A stretch of DNA of 64,000 nt from Streptomyces sp. WZ-12. GTDB lineage: Bacteria; Actinomycetota; Actinomycetes; Streptomycetales; Streptomycetaceae. Below are positions 21,129 through 34,154 of this stretch, piece by piece. The notes beneath the pieces were generated by a model. That model did no database searches. It was not told the DNA's origin and saw only the letters and a program-made list of their open reading frames with translations. A program made the position numbers and the translations under genes. Location: positions 7,241,001-7,305,000 of the forward strand of contig NZ_CP118574.1 in the NCBI RefSeq assembly GCF_028898845.1, given 5' to 3'. Within the stretch, counting starts at the first letter, position 1; each line of letters starts with the position of its first letter.

Positions 21129-21563
21129 GTGTCCGGTGGAGAGGTGGCCGGGATCCTCGTGGCCGTCTTCTGGGCGATCCTCGTGTCGTTCCTCGCCCTC
21201 GTGCTGGTGAGGCTCGCAGGGACCCTCAAGGCGACCACCAAGATGGTGACCGAGGTGTCCGAGCAGGCCGTTCCGCTGCTCGCCGACGCGTCCGCGACCG
21301 TCCGCTCCGCGCACACCCAGCTCGCCCGCGTCGACGCCATCGCCGCCGACGTCCAAGAGGTCACCGCCAACGCCTCGGCGCTCTCCTCGACCGTCTCCTC
21401 CGCCTTCGGCGGACCGCTGGTCAAGGTCGCCGCGTTCGGCTACGGCGTGCGGCGCGCGATCGGCAAGAAGGGCCAGCCCGAGCCGGACCGCACCGTCGTC
21501 GTCGGCCGCAGCCTGCCCGGCGCCCGCCGCGGTGGGCGCCGCTCCCGTCGCTCCAAGGACTGA
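21129..21563 (+). CDS. DUF948 single-span membrane protein
   Basis: 144 aa from the GTG at 21129 (VSGGEVAGILVAVFWAILV). A membrane span at about 5-27 is followed by a helical region with regularly spaced hydrophobics (VTEVSEQAVPLLADASATVRSAH), typical of DUF948 and related methyl-accepting-like coiled coils, and a basic C-terminus (GARRGGRRSRRSKD). Function is unknown. It lies eight bases before the next small gene and in the same direction as alaS, the conserved actinobacterial context. Confidence 0.85.
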   Translation: MSGGEVAGILVAVFWAILVSFLALVLVRLAGTLKATTKMVTEVSEQAVPLLADASATVRSAHTQLARVDAIAADVQEVTANASALSSTVSSAFGGPLVKVAAFGYGVRRAIGKKGQPEPDRTVVVGRSLPGARRGGRRSRRSKD

Positions 21564-21571
21564 TCACCGCG

Positions 21572-21907
21572 ATGTTCCGCCGCGCATTCTGGTTCACCAC
21601 CGGCGCCGCCGCCGGAGTGTGGGCCACCAACAAGGTCCACCGAAAGCTGCGCAAGTTGCAGCCCGACAGCCTCGCCGCGCAGGCCGCGGACAAGGCCGTC
21701 GAGACCGGACACCGGCTGCGCCAATTTGCATTGGACGTGCGGGCCGGAATGGCGGACCGTGAGGAGCAACTGCACGACGCCCTCGGGCTGGCCGAGCCCG
21801 CCGAGGTGCGCGAGCTGCCCGCACCGCGCCGCGCGGTGCTGGACACGTCGTACCGAACCACGAGAACCCCCGGACTGACCGGACCGACCGGAAAAGAGGA
21901 CCACTGA
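21572..21907 (+). CDS. DUF6167-like small protein upstream of alaS
   Basis: 111 aa. An N-terminal hydrophobic segment ([21 protein letters not shown]) is followed by a helical, charged region ([27 protein letters not shown]). It appears to be a small conserved actinobacterial protein, probably membrane-associated. Its stop shares one base with the alaS ATG (TGATG), so translation is coupled. No function is assigned. Confidence 0.8.
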   Translation: MFRRAFWFTTGAAAGVWATNKVHRKLRKLQPDSLAAQAADKAVETGHRLRQFALDVRAGMADREEQLHDALGLAEPAEVRELPAPRRAVLDTSYRTTRTPGLTGPTGKEDH

Positions 21908-24576
21908 TGGAGTCGGCTGAAATCCGCCGCCGCTGGCTGCGCTTCTTCGAGGAGCGCGGGCACACCGTCGTGCCGTCGGCGTCACTCATCGCGGACGACC
22001 CGACGCTGTTGCTGGTCCCGGCGGGCATGGTCCCCTTCAAGCCGTACTTCCTCGGCGAGGTCAAGGCGCCCTTCAAGACCGCCACCAGCGTCCAGAAGTG
22101 CGTGCGCACGCCGGACATCGAAGAGGTCGGCAAGACCACCCGGCACGGCACGTTCTTCCAGATGTGCGGCAACTTCTCCTTCGGCGACTACTTCAAGGAA
22201 GGCGCCATCAAGTACGCCTGGGAGTTGCTGACGACTCCCGTGGCGGAGGGCGGCTACGGCCTGGAGCCGGAAAAGCTCTGGATCACCGTCTACTTGGAGG
22301 ACGACGAGGCCGAGCGCATCTGGCACGAGGTCGTCGGCGTGCCCAAGGAGCGCATCCAGCGCCTGGGCAAGAAGGAGAACTACTGGTCCATGGGCGTCCC
22401 GGGCCCCTGCGGCCCGTGCTCGGAGATCAACTACGACCGCGGCCCCGAGTTCGGCGTCGAGGGCGGCCCGGCCGTCAACGACGAGCGCTACGTGGAGATC
22501 TGGAACCTGGTCTTCATGCAGTACGAGCGCGGCGCGGGCCTCGGCAAGGAGGACTTCGAGATCCTCGGCGAGCTGCCGTCGAAGAACATCGACACCGGCC
22601 TCGGCCTGGAACGCCTGGCGATGATCCTCCAGGGCGTCCGCAACATGTACGAGACCGACACCCTGCGGGTCGTGATCGACAAGGCCGGCGAGCTCACCGG
22701 CGTCCGCTACGGCGCCGGCGATGACTCCGACGTCTCGCTGCGCGTGGTCGCCGACCACATGCGCACCTCCACCATGCTCATCGGCGACGGCGTCACCCCC
22801 GGCAACGAGGGCCGCGGCTACGTCCTGCGCCGCATCATGCGCCGCGCCATCCGCAACATGCGGCTGCTGGGCGCCACCGGCCCGGTCGTCGCCGAGCTGC
22901 TCGACGTCGTCATCAAGACGATGGGCCAGCAGTACTCGGAGCTGCTGACGGACCGCAAGCGGATCGAGACGGTCGCCCTCGCCGAGGAGGCCGCCTTCCT
23001 CAAGACCCTCAAGGCCGGCACCAACATCCTCGACGGCGCCGTCACCGAGACCAAGGCCGCGGGCGGCACGGTGCTCCCCGGCGACAAGGCGTTCCTGCTC
23101 CACGACACTTGGGGCTTCCCGATCGACCTCACCCTCGAAATGGCCGCCGAGCAGGGCCTGTCGGTGGACGAGGACGGCTTCCGCCGGCTGATGAAGGAGC
23201 AGCGGGAGCGCGCCAAGGCCGACGCCCAGGCCAAGAAGCACGGTCACGCCGACATGTCGGCCTACCGCGAGATCGCCGACAAGTCCGGCTCCTCGGTCTT
23301 CACCGGCTACACCGACACCGAGGGCGAGTCCACCGTGGCCGGCCTGGTGGTCAACGGCGCCTCCGCCCCCGCCGCCCACGAGGGCGACGAGGTCGAGGTC
23401 GTGCTGGACCGCACGCCGTTCTACGCCGAGGGCGGCGGCCAACTCGCCGACACCGGCCGGATCAAGCTGGACAACGGCGCCGTCGTCGAGGTGCGCGACG
23501 TCCAGCAGCCGGTCCCCGGCGTCATCGTCCACAAGGGCGTGGTGCAGGTCGGCGAGGTGGTGCTCGGCTCCGCCGCGTACACCAGCATCGACATCAAGCG
23601 CCGCCGGGCCATCGCCCGCGCGCACAGCGCCACCCACCTCACCCACCAGGCGCTGCGCGACGCCCTGGGCCCGACCGCCGCGCAGGCCGGTTCGGAGAAC
23701 TCCCCGGGCCGCTTCCGCTTCGACTTCGGCTCGCCGACCGCGGTGCCCGGCTCGGTCCTCACCGACGTCGAGCAGAAGATCAACGACGTGCTCTCCCGCG
23801 AACTCGACGTGCACGCCGAGGTCATGAGCATGGACGAGGCCAAGAAGCAGGGCGCCATCGCCGAGTTCGGCGAGAAGTACGGCGAGCGGGTCCGCGTGGT
23901 CACCATCGGCGACTTCTCCAAGGAGCTGTGCGGCGGCACGCACGTCCACAACACCGCCCAACTGGGCCTGGTGAAGCTGCTCGGCGAGTCCTCCATCGGC
24001 TCCGGCGTGCGCCGCGTCGAGGCCCTGGTCGGCGTGGACGCCTACAACTTCCTGGCCCGTGAGCACACCGTCGTCTCGCAGCTCACCGAGCTGGTCAAGG
24101 GGCGCCCGGAGGAGCTGCCGGAGAAGATCTCCGGTGTCCTGGCCAAGCTGAAGGACGCCGAGAAGGAGATCGAGAAGTACCGCGCGGAGAAGGTGCTGCA
24201 GGCCGCGGCCGGGCTGGCGCAGGACGCCAAGGACGTCCGCGGGGTGGCCCTGGTCGCCGCCCAGGTCCAGGACGGCACCGCCGCCGACGACCTGCGCAAG
24301 CTGGTCCTCGACGTGCGTGGCCGGATCCAGGGTGACCGCGCCGCCGTGGTGGCCCTGTTCACCGTCGCCAACGGCCGCCCGCTGACCGTCATCGCCACCA
24401 ACGAGGCCGCCCGCGAGCGCGGTATCAAGGCCGGCGACCTGGTCCGCACGGCCGCCAAGACGCTCGGCGGTGGCGGCGGCGGCAAGCCGGACGTCGCCCA
24501 GGGCGGTGGCCAGAACGCCGCCGCGGTGCCCGAGGCGATCGGCGCCGTCGAGCACCTCGTGGCCGAGGCGGCCTGA
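21907..24576 (+). CDS. alaS: Alanyl-tRNA synthetase
   Basis: 889 aa. Class II catalytic domain at the N-terminus ([26 protein letters not shown], then [18 protein letters not shown]), tRNA-recognition domain, then the editing domain with [19 protein letters not shown] and the zinc-site sequence [16 protein letters not shown], and a C-terminal DHHA1 domain ([17 protein letters not shown]). GAGGA lies upstream of the ATG. It is cotranscribed with the two small genes before it and with ruvX, five bases after it. Confidence 0.97.
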   Translation: MESAEIRRRWLRFFEERGHTVVPSASLIADDPTLLLVPAGMVPFKPYFLGEVKAPFKTATSVQKCVRTPDIEEVGKTTRHGTFFQMCGNFSFGDYFKEGAIKYAWELLTTPVAEGGYGLEPEKLWITVYLEDDEAERIWHEVVGVPKERIQRLGKKENYWSMGVPGPCGPCSEINYDRGPEFGVEGGPAVNDERYVEIWNLVFMQYERGAGLGKEDFEILGELPSKNIDTGLGLERLAMILQGVRNMYETDTLRVVIDKAGELTGVRYGAGDDSDVSLRVVADHMRTSTMLIGDGVTPGNEGRGYVLRRIMRRAIRNMRLLGATGPVVAELLDVVIKTMGQQYSELLTDRKRIETVALAEEAAFLKTLKAGTNILDGAVTETKAAGGTVLPGDKAFLLHDTWGFPIDLTLEMAAEQGLSVDEDGFRRLMKEQRERAKADAQAKKHGHADMSAYREIADKSGSSVFTGYTDTEGESTVAGLVVNGASAPAAHEGDEVEVVLDRTPFYAEGGGQLADTGRIKLDNGAVVEVRDVQQPVPGVIVHKGVVQVGEVVLGSAAYTSIDIKRRRAIARAHSATHLTHQALRDALGPTAAQAGSENSPGRFRFDFGSPTAVPGSVLTDVEQKINDVLSRELDVHAEVMSMDEAKKQGAIAEFGEKYGERVRVVTIGDFSKELCGGTHVHNTAQLGLVKLLGESSIGSGVRRVEALVGVDAYNFLAREHTVVSQLTELVKGRPEELPEKISGVLAKLKDAEKEIEKYRAEKVLQAAAGLAQDAKDVRGVALVAAQVQDGTAADDLRKLVLDVRGRIQGDRAAVVALFTVANGRPLTVIATNEAARERGIKAGDLVRTAAKTLGGGGGGKPDVAQGGGQNAAAVPEAIGAVEHLVAEAA

Positions 24577-24581
24577 CGGTC

Positions 24582-25055
24582 GTGAGTGAGATGCGACGCG
24601 GTCGCCGCATCGCCGTGGATGTCGGGGACGCCCGGATCGGGGTCGCCTCGTGCGACCCCGACGGGGTCCTCGCCACCCCCGTCGAGACCGTGCCGGGCCG
24701 GGACGTCCCGGCCGCGCACCGGCGGCTGAAGGCGATCGTCGAGGAGTACGAACCGCTGGAGGTCGTGGTCGGCCTGCCCCGCTCCCTCAGTGGGGGAGAG
24801 GGGCCGGCCGCGGCCAAAGTCCGGGCGTTCGCCCAGGAGTTGGCGCGGAACATCGCCCCCGTAGGGGTCCGGCTGGTGGACGAGCGGATGTCCACGGTCA
24901 CCGCGACCCACGGGTTGCGGGCCTCCGGCGTCCGCAGCAAGAAGGGACGCTCGGTGGTCGACCAGGCCGCCGCGGTGGTCATCCTCCAGAGCGCGCTGGA
25001 GACCGAACGCACGTCCGGGCGGCCGCCCGGGGAGCCCGTCGAAGTGGTCATCTGA
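24582..25055 (+). CDS. ruvX: RuvX/YqgF-type pre-16S rRNA nuclease
   Basis: 157 aa RNase H-like fold. Family motifs: RIAVDVGDARIGVASCDP at the N-terminus, VVVGLPRSLSGGEGPAA in the middle, RLVDERMSTVTA, and SVVDQAAAVVILQSALE at the end, which carry the acidic residues. YqgF matures the 5' end of 16S rRNA in E. coli, and a Holliday junction role has been suggested for some members. The GTG is five bases after alaS; mltG follows after 127 bp, again the conserved order. Confidence 0.94.
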   Translation: MSEMRRGRRIAVDVGDARIGVASCDPDGVLATPVETVPGRDVPAAHRRLKAIVEEYEPLEVVVGLPRSLSGGEGPAAAKVRAFAQELARNIAPVGVRLVDERMSTVTATHGLRASGVRSKKGRSVVDQAAAVVILQSALETERTSGRPPGEPVEVVI

Positions 25056-25182
25056 TCGCGGTACGGTAACGTTCCGCGGGTTGTGGCGGCGGTTCGAACG
25101 GCCGCGCGTGCAAAGCAGAGGCGGATCGGTTCCGCAGGCGCTGCCCGGACGGCACGCCCCGCCTCTCGTCTCTAGGGGATCG

Positions 25183-27003
25183 ATGACCGAGTATGGCCGG
25201 GGCTACGGCTCCGAACCGTGGCACCCCGACGACCCGCTCTACGGAGACCGGGGCCCGTACGGAAGCCAGGACCAGCAGCCTCAGTGGGCCGGGCAGCGGC
25301 CCGCCGGGTATCCCCAGGAGCAGTACCCCCAGCACGCCCAGCACCAGCAGTACCCGCAGCAGCAGTACCCGGCGGGGCACGGCGGTTGGGACGGCGCGCA
25401 GCCACAGGGCGGCGGGCCGGCGTACGACCCCTATGGGCAGCACCCGCAGCCCGACCCGTACCTCCACCCCGACCAGGGCTACCCGGCCCCGCACCACACC
25501 GGTCAGGACTACCCGGGCCAGGAGCTCTACGGGGCCCCGGACGGCTACGGGATCCAGGAGACCCAGCAACTGCCGGCCCAACAGGCCGCCCCGCAGCACG
25601 GGATGCCGGGGGTGCCCGATCCGCACCCGCAGCACGAGCAGTACGAGCAGGTGCCGCCGCAGGGACCGGGCGGTCATCAGGAGGGGCCCGGCCCGCACCA
25701 CCCGCAGGCCGGGCCCTCGTACGAGGACCCGGCGGCCGTCGGGGACGACTGGCGGGCGGTGCCGGACGCCGAGGAGCCGGCGCGCGGCCGCGCACCGGAG
25801 CGGGACCATCCGTTCTTCGCCGACACCCCGGACGGCGAGGACGCCGGCCGCGACGACGAGGACGACCGGCGGTCCGGCCGCGAGCGCCGGAGCCGGAAGA
25901 GCAAGCCGAACAAGCGCCGCAGCGGCACCGCCTGCCTGGTCGTGGTCCTGGCCCTGACCGGCGTCGTCGGTGGCGTGGGCTACTTCGGCTACGACTTCAT
26001 CAAGCGCCACTTCGTCTCGTCGCCCGACTACGAGGGCGAGGGCAGCGGCGACATCCAGGTGACCATCCCGGACGGCGTCCCGCTCTCCGAGATGGGCACG
26101 ATCCTCGCCCGGGACGGTGTGATCAAGAGCGCCGGCGCGTTCACCGAGGCGGCCAACGACAACAAACAGTCGCGGAGCCTCCAGCCCGGCACGTACACCC
26201 TGCGCAAGCAGATGTCGGCCGCGGCCGCCATCCAACTCATGCTGGACCCCAAGAGCCGCAACGGCCTGACGGTCCGGGAGGGGCTGCGGGCCGACGGGGT
26301 CTACGAACTGATCGACCAGAAGCTCAAGTTGAAGGCGGGCACCACCAAGGAAGTCGCCAAGACCCAGAGCAAGAATCTCGGACTGCCGTCCTGGGCCGAC
26401 GACTCCCCGAAGATCAAGGACCCGCTGGAGGGCTTCCTCTACCCGTCGACCTACAGCGTCGGCGAGCACGCCAAACCCGAGGAAGTGCTCCGGGAGATGG
26501 TCTCGCGGGCCACCCAGGAATACCAGAAGTACGATCTCGAAACGAACGCCAAGAAATTCCATCTGGATTCCCCGCTCCAACTGCTCACCGTCGCGAGCCT
26601 CACCCAGGCCGAGGGCATGACGCACGACGACTTCCGGAAGATGGCCGCGGTCGTCTACAACCGACTGGCCCCGACCAACACGGCCACGAACCAGAAGTTG
26701 GAATTCGACTCGACGTTCAACTACCTCAAGAAACAGAGCAAGATCGACATCGGCATCAAGGAGATCCGGAGCTACAACGACCCCTACAACACCTACTTCT
26801 ACAAGGGGTTGCCGCCCGGACCGATCGGCAACCCCGGTGCGGAGGCGTTGCAGGCGACGATCAATCCGGACGACTCCGAGAAGTGGCTCTACTTCATCTC
26901 GTTGGACGGCAAGAAGACGGACTTCACCACGAATCTCACCGAATTCAACAAGCTCTACCGGCAATTCCAGCAGCAACAGGCGCAGAAGAAGAACGGAAGC
27001 TGA
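25183..27003 (+). CDS. mltG: Endolytic transglycosylase MltG with long disordered N-terminus
   Basis: 606 aa, much longer than E. coli MltG (340 aa). The ATG at 25183 has AGGGGAT just before it. The first 245 residues are cytoplasmic and rich in Gln, Pro, Tyr and Gly (EQYPQHAQHQQYPQQQYPAG). Then comes a basic stop-transfer stretch, one membrane span at about 248-272 (TACLVVVLALTGVVGGVGYF), a LysM-like subdomain (VTIPDGVPLSEMGTILARDG) and the catalytic YceG domain with Glu in SLTQAEGMTHDDFRKM and PYNTYFYKGLPPGPIGNPG. It cuts nascent glycan strands and helps set their length. Confidence 0.93.
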   Translation: MTEYGRGYGSEPWHPDDPLYGDRGPYGSQDQQPQWAGQRPAGYPQEQYPQHAQHQQYPQQQYPAGHGGWDGAQPQGGGPAYDPYGQHPQPDPYLHPDQGYPAPHHTGQDYPGQELYGAPDGYGIQETQQLPAQQAAPQHGMPGVPDPHPQHEQYEQVPPQGPGGHQEGPGPHHPQAGPSYEDPAAVGDDWRAVPDAEEPARGRAPERDHPFFADTPDGEDAGRDDEDDRRSGRERRSRKSKPNKRRSGTACLVVVLALTGVVGGVGYFGYDFIKRHFVSSPDYEGEGSGDIQVTIPDGVPLSEMGTILARDGVIKSAGAFTEAANDNKQSRSLQPGTYTLRKQMSAAAAIQLMLDPKSRNGLTVREGLRADGVYELIDQKLKLKAGTTKEVAKTQSKNLGLPSWADDSPKIKDPLEGFLYPSTYSVGEHAKPEEVLREMVSRATQEYQKYDLETNAKKFHLDSPLQLLTVASLTQAEGMTHDDFRKMAAVVYNRLAPTNTATNQKLEFDSTFNYLKKQSKIDIGIKEIRSYNDPYNTYFYKGLPPGPIGNPGAEALQATINPDDSEKWLYFISLDGKKTDFTTNLTEFNKLYRQFQQQQAQKKNGS

Positions 27004-27013
27004 AGGCCAGGCC

Positions 27014-27850
27014 GTGTCCCACAGGTCCGACAACAAGAAGGCGGCGGTCCTCGGATCGCCCATCGCGCACTCCCTCTCGCCGGTCCTGCACCGCGCCGCC
27101 TATGACGAACTCGGGCTCACCGGCTGGGAGTACGGCCGCCACGAGGTCGACGAGGCCGCGCTCCCCGGTTTCCTGGAGGGGCTCGGCCCCGAGTGGGCCG
27201 GCCTGTCGCTGACCATGCCGCTCAAGCGCGCGGTGATCCCGCTGCTGGACGAGATCAGCCCCACCGCGGCCTCGGTCGAGGCGGTCAACACCGTCGTGTT
27301 CACCCCCGACGGGCGCCGCCGCGGCGACAACACCGACATCCCCGGCCTGCTCGCCGCGCTGCGCGAGCGCGGCGTCGAACGGGTCGAGCGCGCCGCCGTC
27401 CTGGGCGCCGGCGCCACCGCCTCCTCGGCGCTGGCCGCACTCGCCCGGATCTGCACCGGCGAGGTCACCGCGTACGTGCGCAGCGCGGCCCGGGCCGACG
27501 AGATGCGCGGCTGGGGCGAACGGCTCGGCGTCGCGGTCCGCACCGCCCCCTGGGACGCCGCCGCCGCGGCCTTCGAGGCGCCGCTGGTCATCGCCACCAC
27601 CCCGGCCGGCAGCACCGATCTGCTGGCCGCCGCCGTCCCCGACCGGCCCGGCACCCTCTTCGACGTGCTCTACGAGCCCTGGCCGACCGCCCTGGCCGCC
27701 GCCTGGGCCGAGCGCGGTGGCGCCGTCGTCGGCGGCCTGGACCTGCTGGTCCACCAGGCCGTCCTCCAGGTCGAGCAGATGACCGGCCGGGCGCCGGCGC
27801 CGCTGGCCGCGATGCGCCGGGCCGGCGAGGCGGCGCTGGCGGCCCGCTGA
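27014..27850 (+). CDS. aroE: Shikimate dehydrogenase
   Basis: 278 aa. AroE reduces 3-dehydroshikimate with NADPH. The substrate site is VLGSPIAHSLSPVLHRAAYDEL with LTMPLKRAVIPLLDE (catalytic Lys), the NADP loop is VLGAGATASSALAAL, and GDNTDIPGLLAAL carries the catalytic Asp. The GTG is ten bases after mltG. It begins the run of five shikimate genes, separated from aroC by 112 bp. Confidence 0.95.
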   Translation: MSHRSDNKKAAVLGSPIAHSLSPVLHRAAYDELGLTGWEYGRHEVDEAALPGFLEGLGPEWAGLSLTMPLKRAVIPLLDEISPTAASVEAVNTVVFTPDGRRRGDNTDIPGLLAALRERGVERVERAAVLGAGATASSALAALARICTGEVTAYVRSAARADEMRGWGERLGVAVRTAPWDAAAAAFEAPLVIATTPAGSTDLLAAAVPDRPGTLFDVLYEPWPTALAAAWAERGGAVVGGLDLLVHQAVLQVEQMTGRAPAPLAAMRRAGEAALAAR

Positions 27851-27962
27851 CGGGTCCCGGGCGGTCCGCACCCTGGACGGGGCGCCGCACGGCCCCCGCG
27901 ACGTGGGAGGATCGGAGCAGACACGCGGATGCGCGAACGATGAGCAGGACTGAGGAGCACCG

Positions 27963-31223
<3,261 letters not shown>

Positions 31224-31445
31224 CCGCCGCCCCGTTCGGACATCCGCACCCTCGCCCGTTCATTCGACGGACCCCGGGGGTAGGAAGACCTCCCGGCAGC
31301 AGCCGGGGGAGTACGGTTCACCGCAGCACCACCGGCGGGGCACCAACGACCCGTGCCCGCCCCGCAGTTGTCGCCGGCGCACCGGGCCACGAGCCCGGTG
31401 CGCCGTCCCGCACCACGTCGACCGCACGAGACGGAGAGCCACCGG

Positions 31446-31715
31446 ATGCAGTACGCAGTGGGGGCTCCGCTGCCACCGCCCCGCGGCCCGCTTCACACCA
31501 CCGGCTTCACACCGGCGGCGCCGCATGACCATGAACTGGACGCCCCACCCCGGCCCGCCCCACCCCGCCGGGCGCCCCGCATGCCCCTGCGGTCCCGCCG
31601 CCCCCGCCCGCCCCACCCGGCGCCCGGCGCCCCCGGCCAGGGCTGGCCCGCCCCCGCCCCGCATCAGGCCCCGCACAGCGGGGACGTCACCGGCCACGTC
31701 CAGTTGCCCCCCGGG
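31446..31715 (+). pseudogene. Out-of-frame original 5' end of the ATP-binding protein gene
   Basis: A frame starting at ATG 31446 (MQYAVGAPLPPPRGP) has GGAGAG seven bases upstream, the best ribosome site in this gap. It encodes a Pro/Ala-rich segment reaching GHVQLPPG in the first copy of the 22-bp repeat, then runs on without resemblance to anything. The downstream ATP-binding domain is in a different frame and contains the same GHVQLPPG in the second repeat copy. Deleting one repeat copy joins this frame exactly to the ATPase. I read it as the displaced N-terminus. Upstream, 31224-31445 shows no gene or clear site. Confidence 0.6.
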
Positions 31716-32349
31716 CCACGTCCAGTTGCCCCCCGGCGCCCCCGTCCCGCTCCCCAGCCCGCCGCCCGGCAGCGCCGCCCCCGACGTCTCGCGGACCGCC
31801 GTCGCGGTGCTGCTGATCGGCCCGGCCGGCGCCGGCAAGACCAGCGTCGCCCGCCACTGGGCCGACACCCGACGGGTGCCGACCGCGCACATCAGCCTCG
31901 ACGACGTCCGCGAGTGGGTCCGCTCCGGCTTCGCCGACCCGCAGTCCGGCTGGAACGACAACTCCGAGGCCCAGTACCGCCTCGCCCGCCGCACCTGCGG
32001 CTTCGCCGCCCGCAACTTCCTCGCCAACGGCATCTCCTGCATCCTCGACGACGCGGTCTTCCCGGACCGCCCGGTCGTCGGCCTCGGCGGTTGGAAGCGC
32101 CACGTGGGCCCGGGACTGCTGCCGATAGTCCTGCTCCCGGGCCTGGAGGTCGTCCTGGAGCGCAACGCCCGGCGCTCCGGCAACCGCCGTCTCTCCGACG
32201 AGGAGGTGGCCCGCATCCACGGCCGGATGGCCGGCTGGTACGGCTCCGGCCTGCCGATCATCGACAACTCCCAGCACGACGTCGCCACCACCGTGCGCGC
32301 CCTCGACGAGGTCGTCGCCGGCAGCATCGCCAGCCCGCCGAGCTGGTAA
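31525..32349 (+). CDS. P-loop ATP-binding protein (zeta-toxin/kinase-like), 5' end shifted
   Basis: As the sequence stands the open frame is 274 aa from an ATG at 31525 with no good ribosome site. The first 90 residues are Pro-rich and probably not native. From about residue 92 a P-loop kinase-like domain follows: VLLIGPAGAGKTSVARHW, then HISLDDVREWVRSGFADPQ, FLANGISCILDDAVFPDRP and LLPGLEVVLERNARRSGNR. This is the fold of small AAA_33/zeta-like kinases; substrate unknown. With one copy of the 22-bp repeat removed, the gene would start at 31446 and encode 293 aa. It lies between aroQ and the M24 gene, as in S. coelicolor. Confidence 0.7.
   Translation: MTMNWTPHPGPPHPAGRPACPCGPAAPARPTRRPAPPARAGPPPPRIRPRTAGTSPATSSCPPGHVQLPPGAPVPLPSPPPGSAAPDVSRTAVAVLLIGPAGAGKTSVARHWADTRRVPTAHISLDDVREWVRSGFADPQSGWNDNSEAQYRLARRTCGFAARNFLANGISCILDDAVFPDRPVVGLGGWKRHVGPGLLPIVLLPGLEVVLERNARRSGNRRLSDEEVARIHGRMAGWYGSGLPIIDNSQHDVATTVRALDEVVAGSIASPPSW
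31692..31736 (+). repeat. 22-bp tandem duplication that shifts the frame
   Basis: Bases 31692-31713 are repeated exactly at 31714-31735, with one more matching base (31736). The unit contains CCACGTCCAGTTGCC. Because 22 is not a multiple of three, the extra copy puts the upstream frame (ATG 31446) out of register with the ATP-binding domain. Both copies encode GHVQLPPG, each in its own frame. Confidence 0.95.
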
Positions 32350-32403
32350 CCGCGCCCTTCCCCCGGGCGGCGCTCTCGAACGGCCGCCCCGGGACAGCGG
32401 TCG

Positions 32404-32409
32404 TACGCT
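32404..32409 (+). promoter_or_regulatory. Probable -10 element for a leaderless M24 gene
   Basis: TACGCT, six bases before the ATG at 32416. No Shine-Dalgarno sequence lies between, so a leaderless transcript is likely. No good -35 is visible. Confidence 0.45.
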
Positions 32410-32415
32410 GACGGT

Positions 32416-33522
32416 ATGTCCGAGTTGTACGCGGTCCGACGCGCGCGGCTGCGCGACCGCTGCGCAGCAACCGGAAGCACCGCCGCACTGATCTCGCGCC
32501 CCGCCAACGTCCGCTACCTCACCGGCTGTACCCCGCCGGGAGCGGCCCTGCTGCTCGGCCCCGGCGACGATGTCCTGCTCTGCGGCCGCCCGTTGACCGG
32601 CGACCCCACCGAGGGGCGGCCCGACGACGACGTCCGGATCTCGGTGCTCCCCGCCCGCGGCGGCGACCCCGTCGTGGCCGCCGCCGGCCTCGCCGCCAAG
32701 GAGGGCGCCAGGACCCTCGCGGTGGAGGAGCACCACCTCACCGTCACCCGCCACCGGGCGCTCGCCCACATCGCCCCCGGCCTGCGCCTGGCCGACCTGG
32801 CCTGCGCCGTCGAGGCGCAGCGGCTCGTCAAGGACGACGACGAGATCGCCTGCCTGCGGATCGCCGCCGAGATCAGCGACCAGGCGCTGGGCGAGCTCCT
32901 GGAGTCGATCCTGGTCGGCCGCACCGAGCGGCACCTCGCGCTGGAACTGGAGCGCCGCCTGGTCGACCACGGCGCGGACGGCCCGGCCTTCCCGACCTCC
33001 GTCGCCACCGGCCCGAACTCCGGCCGTGCCGGGCACCTGCCCTCCGACCGCCGCGTCGAGGAGGGCGACTTCCTCACCGTCAACTTGGGCGCCAACTACC
33101 GTGGCTACCGCTGCGAGATCGGCCGGACCTTCGTCATCGGCACCACCCCGGCGGACTGGCAGATCGACCTCTACGACCTGGTCTTCGCGGCCCAGAAGGC
33201 CGGCCGGGAGGCGCTGGCACCGGGCGTGGAGTGCCACGAAGTGGACCGGGTGGCCCGTCAGATCCTGGAGACCGCGGGGCACGGCGACGGCCTCGGACCG
33301 TGGACCGGGCACGGTGTCGGACTGGAAATCGACGAGGACCCTCAGTTGTCACCCGGAGCCATGGGTAAACTGGACGCTTGCGTGCCGGTCACCGTCGAGC
33401 CAGGGGTCCACATCCCGGGCCGTGGGGGTGTCCGGATCGACGACACCCTCGTCGTCCGCCCCGAGGCGGACGGCGGACCCGAGCTACTCACGATCACGAC
33501 CAAGGAGCTGCTCGCCCTCTGA
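32416..33522 (+). CDS. M24 (Xaa-Pro aminopeptidase-like) protein with altered metal site
   Basis: 368 aa. An N-terminal creatinase-like domain (SRPANVRYLTGCTPPGAALLLG) precedes an M24 pita-bread domain. The usual five metal ligands are partly changed: the first two Asp positions read Asn and Glu (TVNLGANYRGYRCEIGRTF), the His of TGHGVGLEI and the Glu of VTVEPGVH are kept, and the last Glu reads Asp (GGVRIDDTLVV). The usual second His after GHGxG is also Asp (EIDEDP). It may be a weak or non-peptidase member. It sits just before efp, a conserved actinobacterial position, and is probably leaderless. Confidence 0.85.
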   Translation: MSELYAVRRARLRDRCAATGSTAALISRPANVRYLTGCTPPGAALLLGPGDDVLLCGRPLTGDPTEGRPDDDVRISVLPARGGDPVVAAAGLAAKEGARTLAVEEHHLTVTRHRALAHIAPGLRLADLACAVEAQRLVKDDDEIACLRIAAEISDQALGELLESILVGRTERHLALELERRLVDHGADGPAFPTSVATGPNSGRAGHLPSDRRVEEGDFLTVNLGANYRGYRCEIGRTFVIGTTPADWQIDLYDLVFAAQKAGREALAPGVECHEVDRVARQILETAGHGDGLGPWTGHGVGLEIDEDPQLSPGAMGKLDACVPVTVEPGVHIPGRGGVRIDDTLVVRPEADGGPELLTITTKELLAL

Positions 33523-33585
33523 GCCACCGGGCTCGCTGCGGGCGGTTCTGCGGTACCCACCACCTGTCCAGGAGATTCCGCAACC

Positions 33586-34152
33586 GTGGCTTCCACGAAC
33601 GACCTCAAGAACGGCATGGTGCTCAAGCTCGAAGGCGGCCAGCTCTGGTCCGTCGTCGAGTTCCAGCACGTCAAGCCCGGCAAGGGCCCGGCCTTCGTCC
33701 GCACCAAGCTCAAGCACGTGCTCTCCGGCAAGGTGGTGGACAAGACCTTCAACGCCGGCACCAAGGTCGAGACGGCGACCGTCGACAAGCGGGGCATGCA
33801 GTTCTCGTACATGGACGGCGACTACTTCGTCTTCATGGACATGGACACCTACGACCAGCTCCACATCGAGCGCAAGACCGTCGGTGACGCCGCCAACTTC
33901 CTGCTGGAGGGCTTCGAGGCGGTCGTCGCGCAGAACGAGGGCCAGGTCCTCTACGTCGAGCTGCCGGCCGCGGTCGAGCTGACCATCAAGGAGACCGAGC
34001 CGGGCGTCCAGGGCGACCGCTCCACCGGCGGCACCAAGCCCGCGACGCTGGAGACCGGCTACGAGATCCAGGTCCCGCTCTTCATCACCACCGGTGAGAA
34101 GATCAAGGTCGACACCCGTACCGGCGACTACCTCGGCCGGGTGAACAGCTAA
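33586..34152 (+). CDS. efp: Translation elongation factor P
   Basis: 188 aa, three beta-barrel domains. EF-P relieves ribosome stalling at polyproline. The modification-loop sequence is [18 protein letters not shown], with a lysine at the tip flanked by prolines as in other actinobacteria. The C-terminal signature [25 protein letters not shown] is complete. The GTG has AGGAGAT upstream. nusB follows after two bases. Confidence 0.97.
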   Translation: MASTNDLKNGMVLKLEGGQLWSVVEFQHVKPGKGPAFVRTKLKHVLSGKVVDKTFNAGTKVETATVDKRGMQFSYMDGDYFVFMDMDTYDQLHIERKTVGDAANFLLEGFEAVVAQNEGQVLYVELPAAVELTIKETEPGVQGDRSTGGTKPATLETGYEIQVPLFITTGEKIKVDTRTGDYLGRVNS

Positions 34153-34154
34153 CC

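Noticed and set aside
31224..31445. A separate small gene between aroQ and the ATP-binding protein
   Set aside because: The frames there are short, lack ribosome sites and read as Arg/Pro-rich noise.
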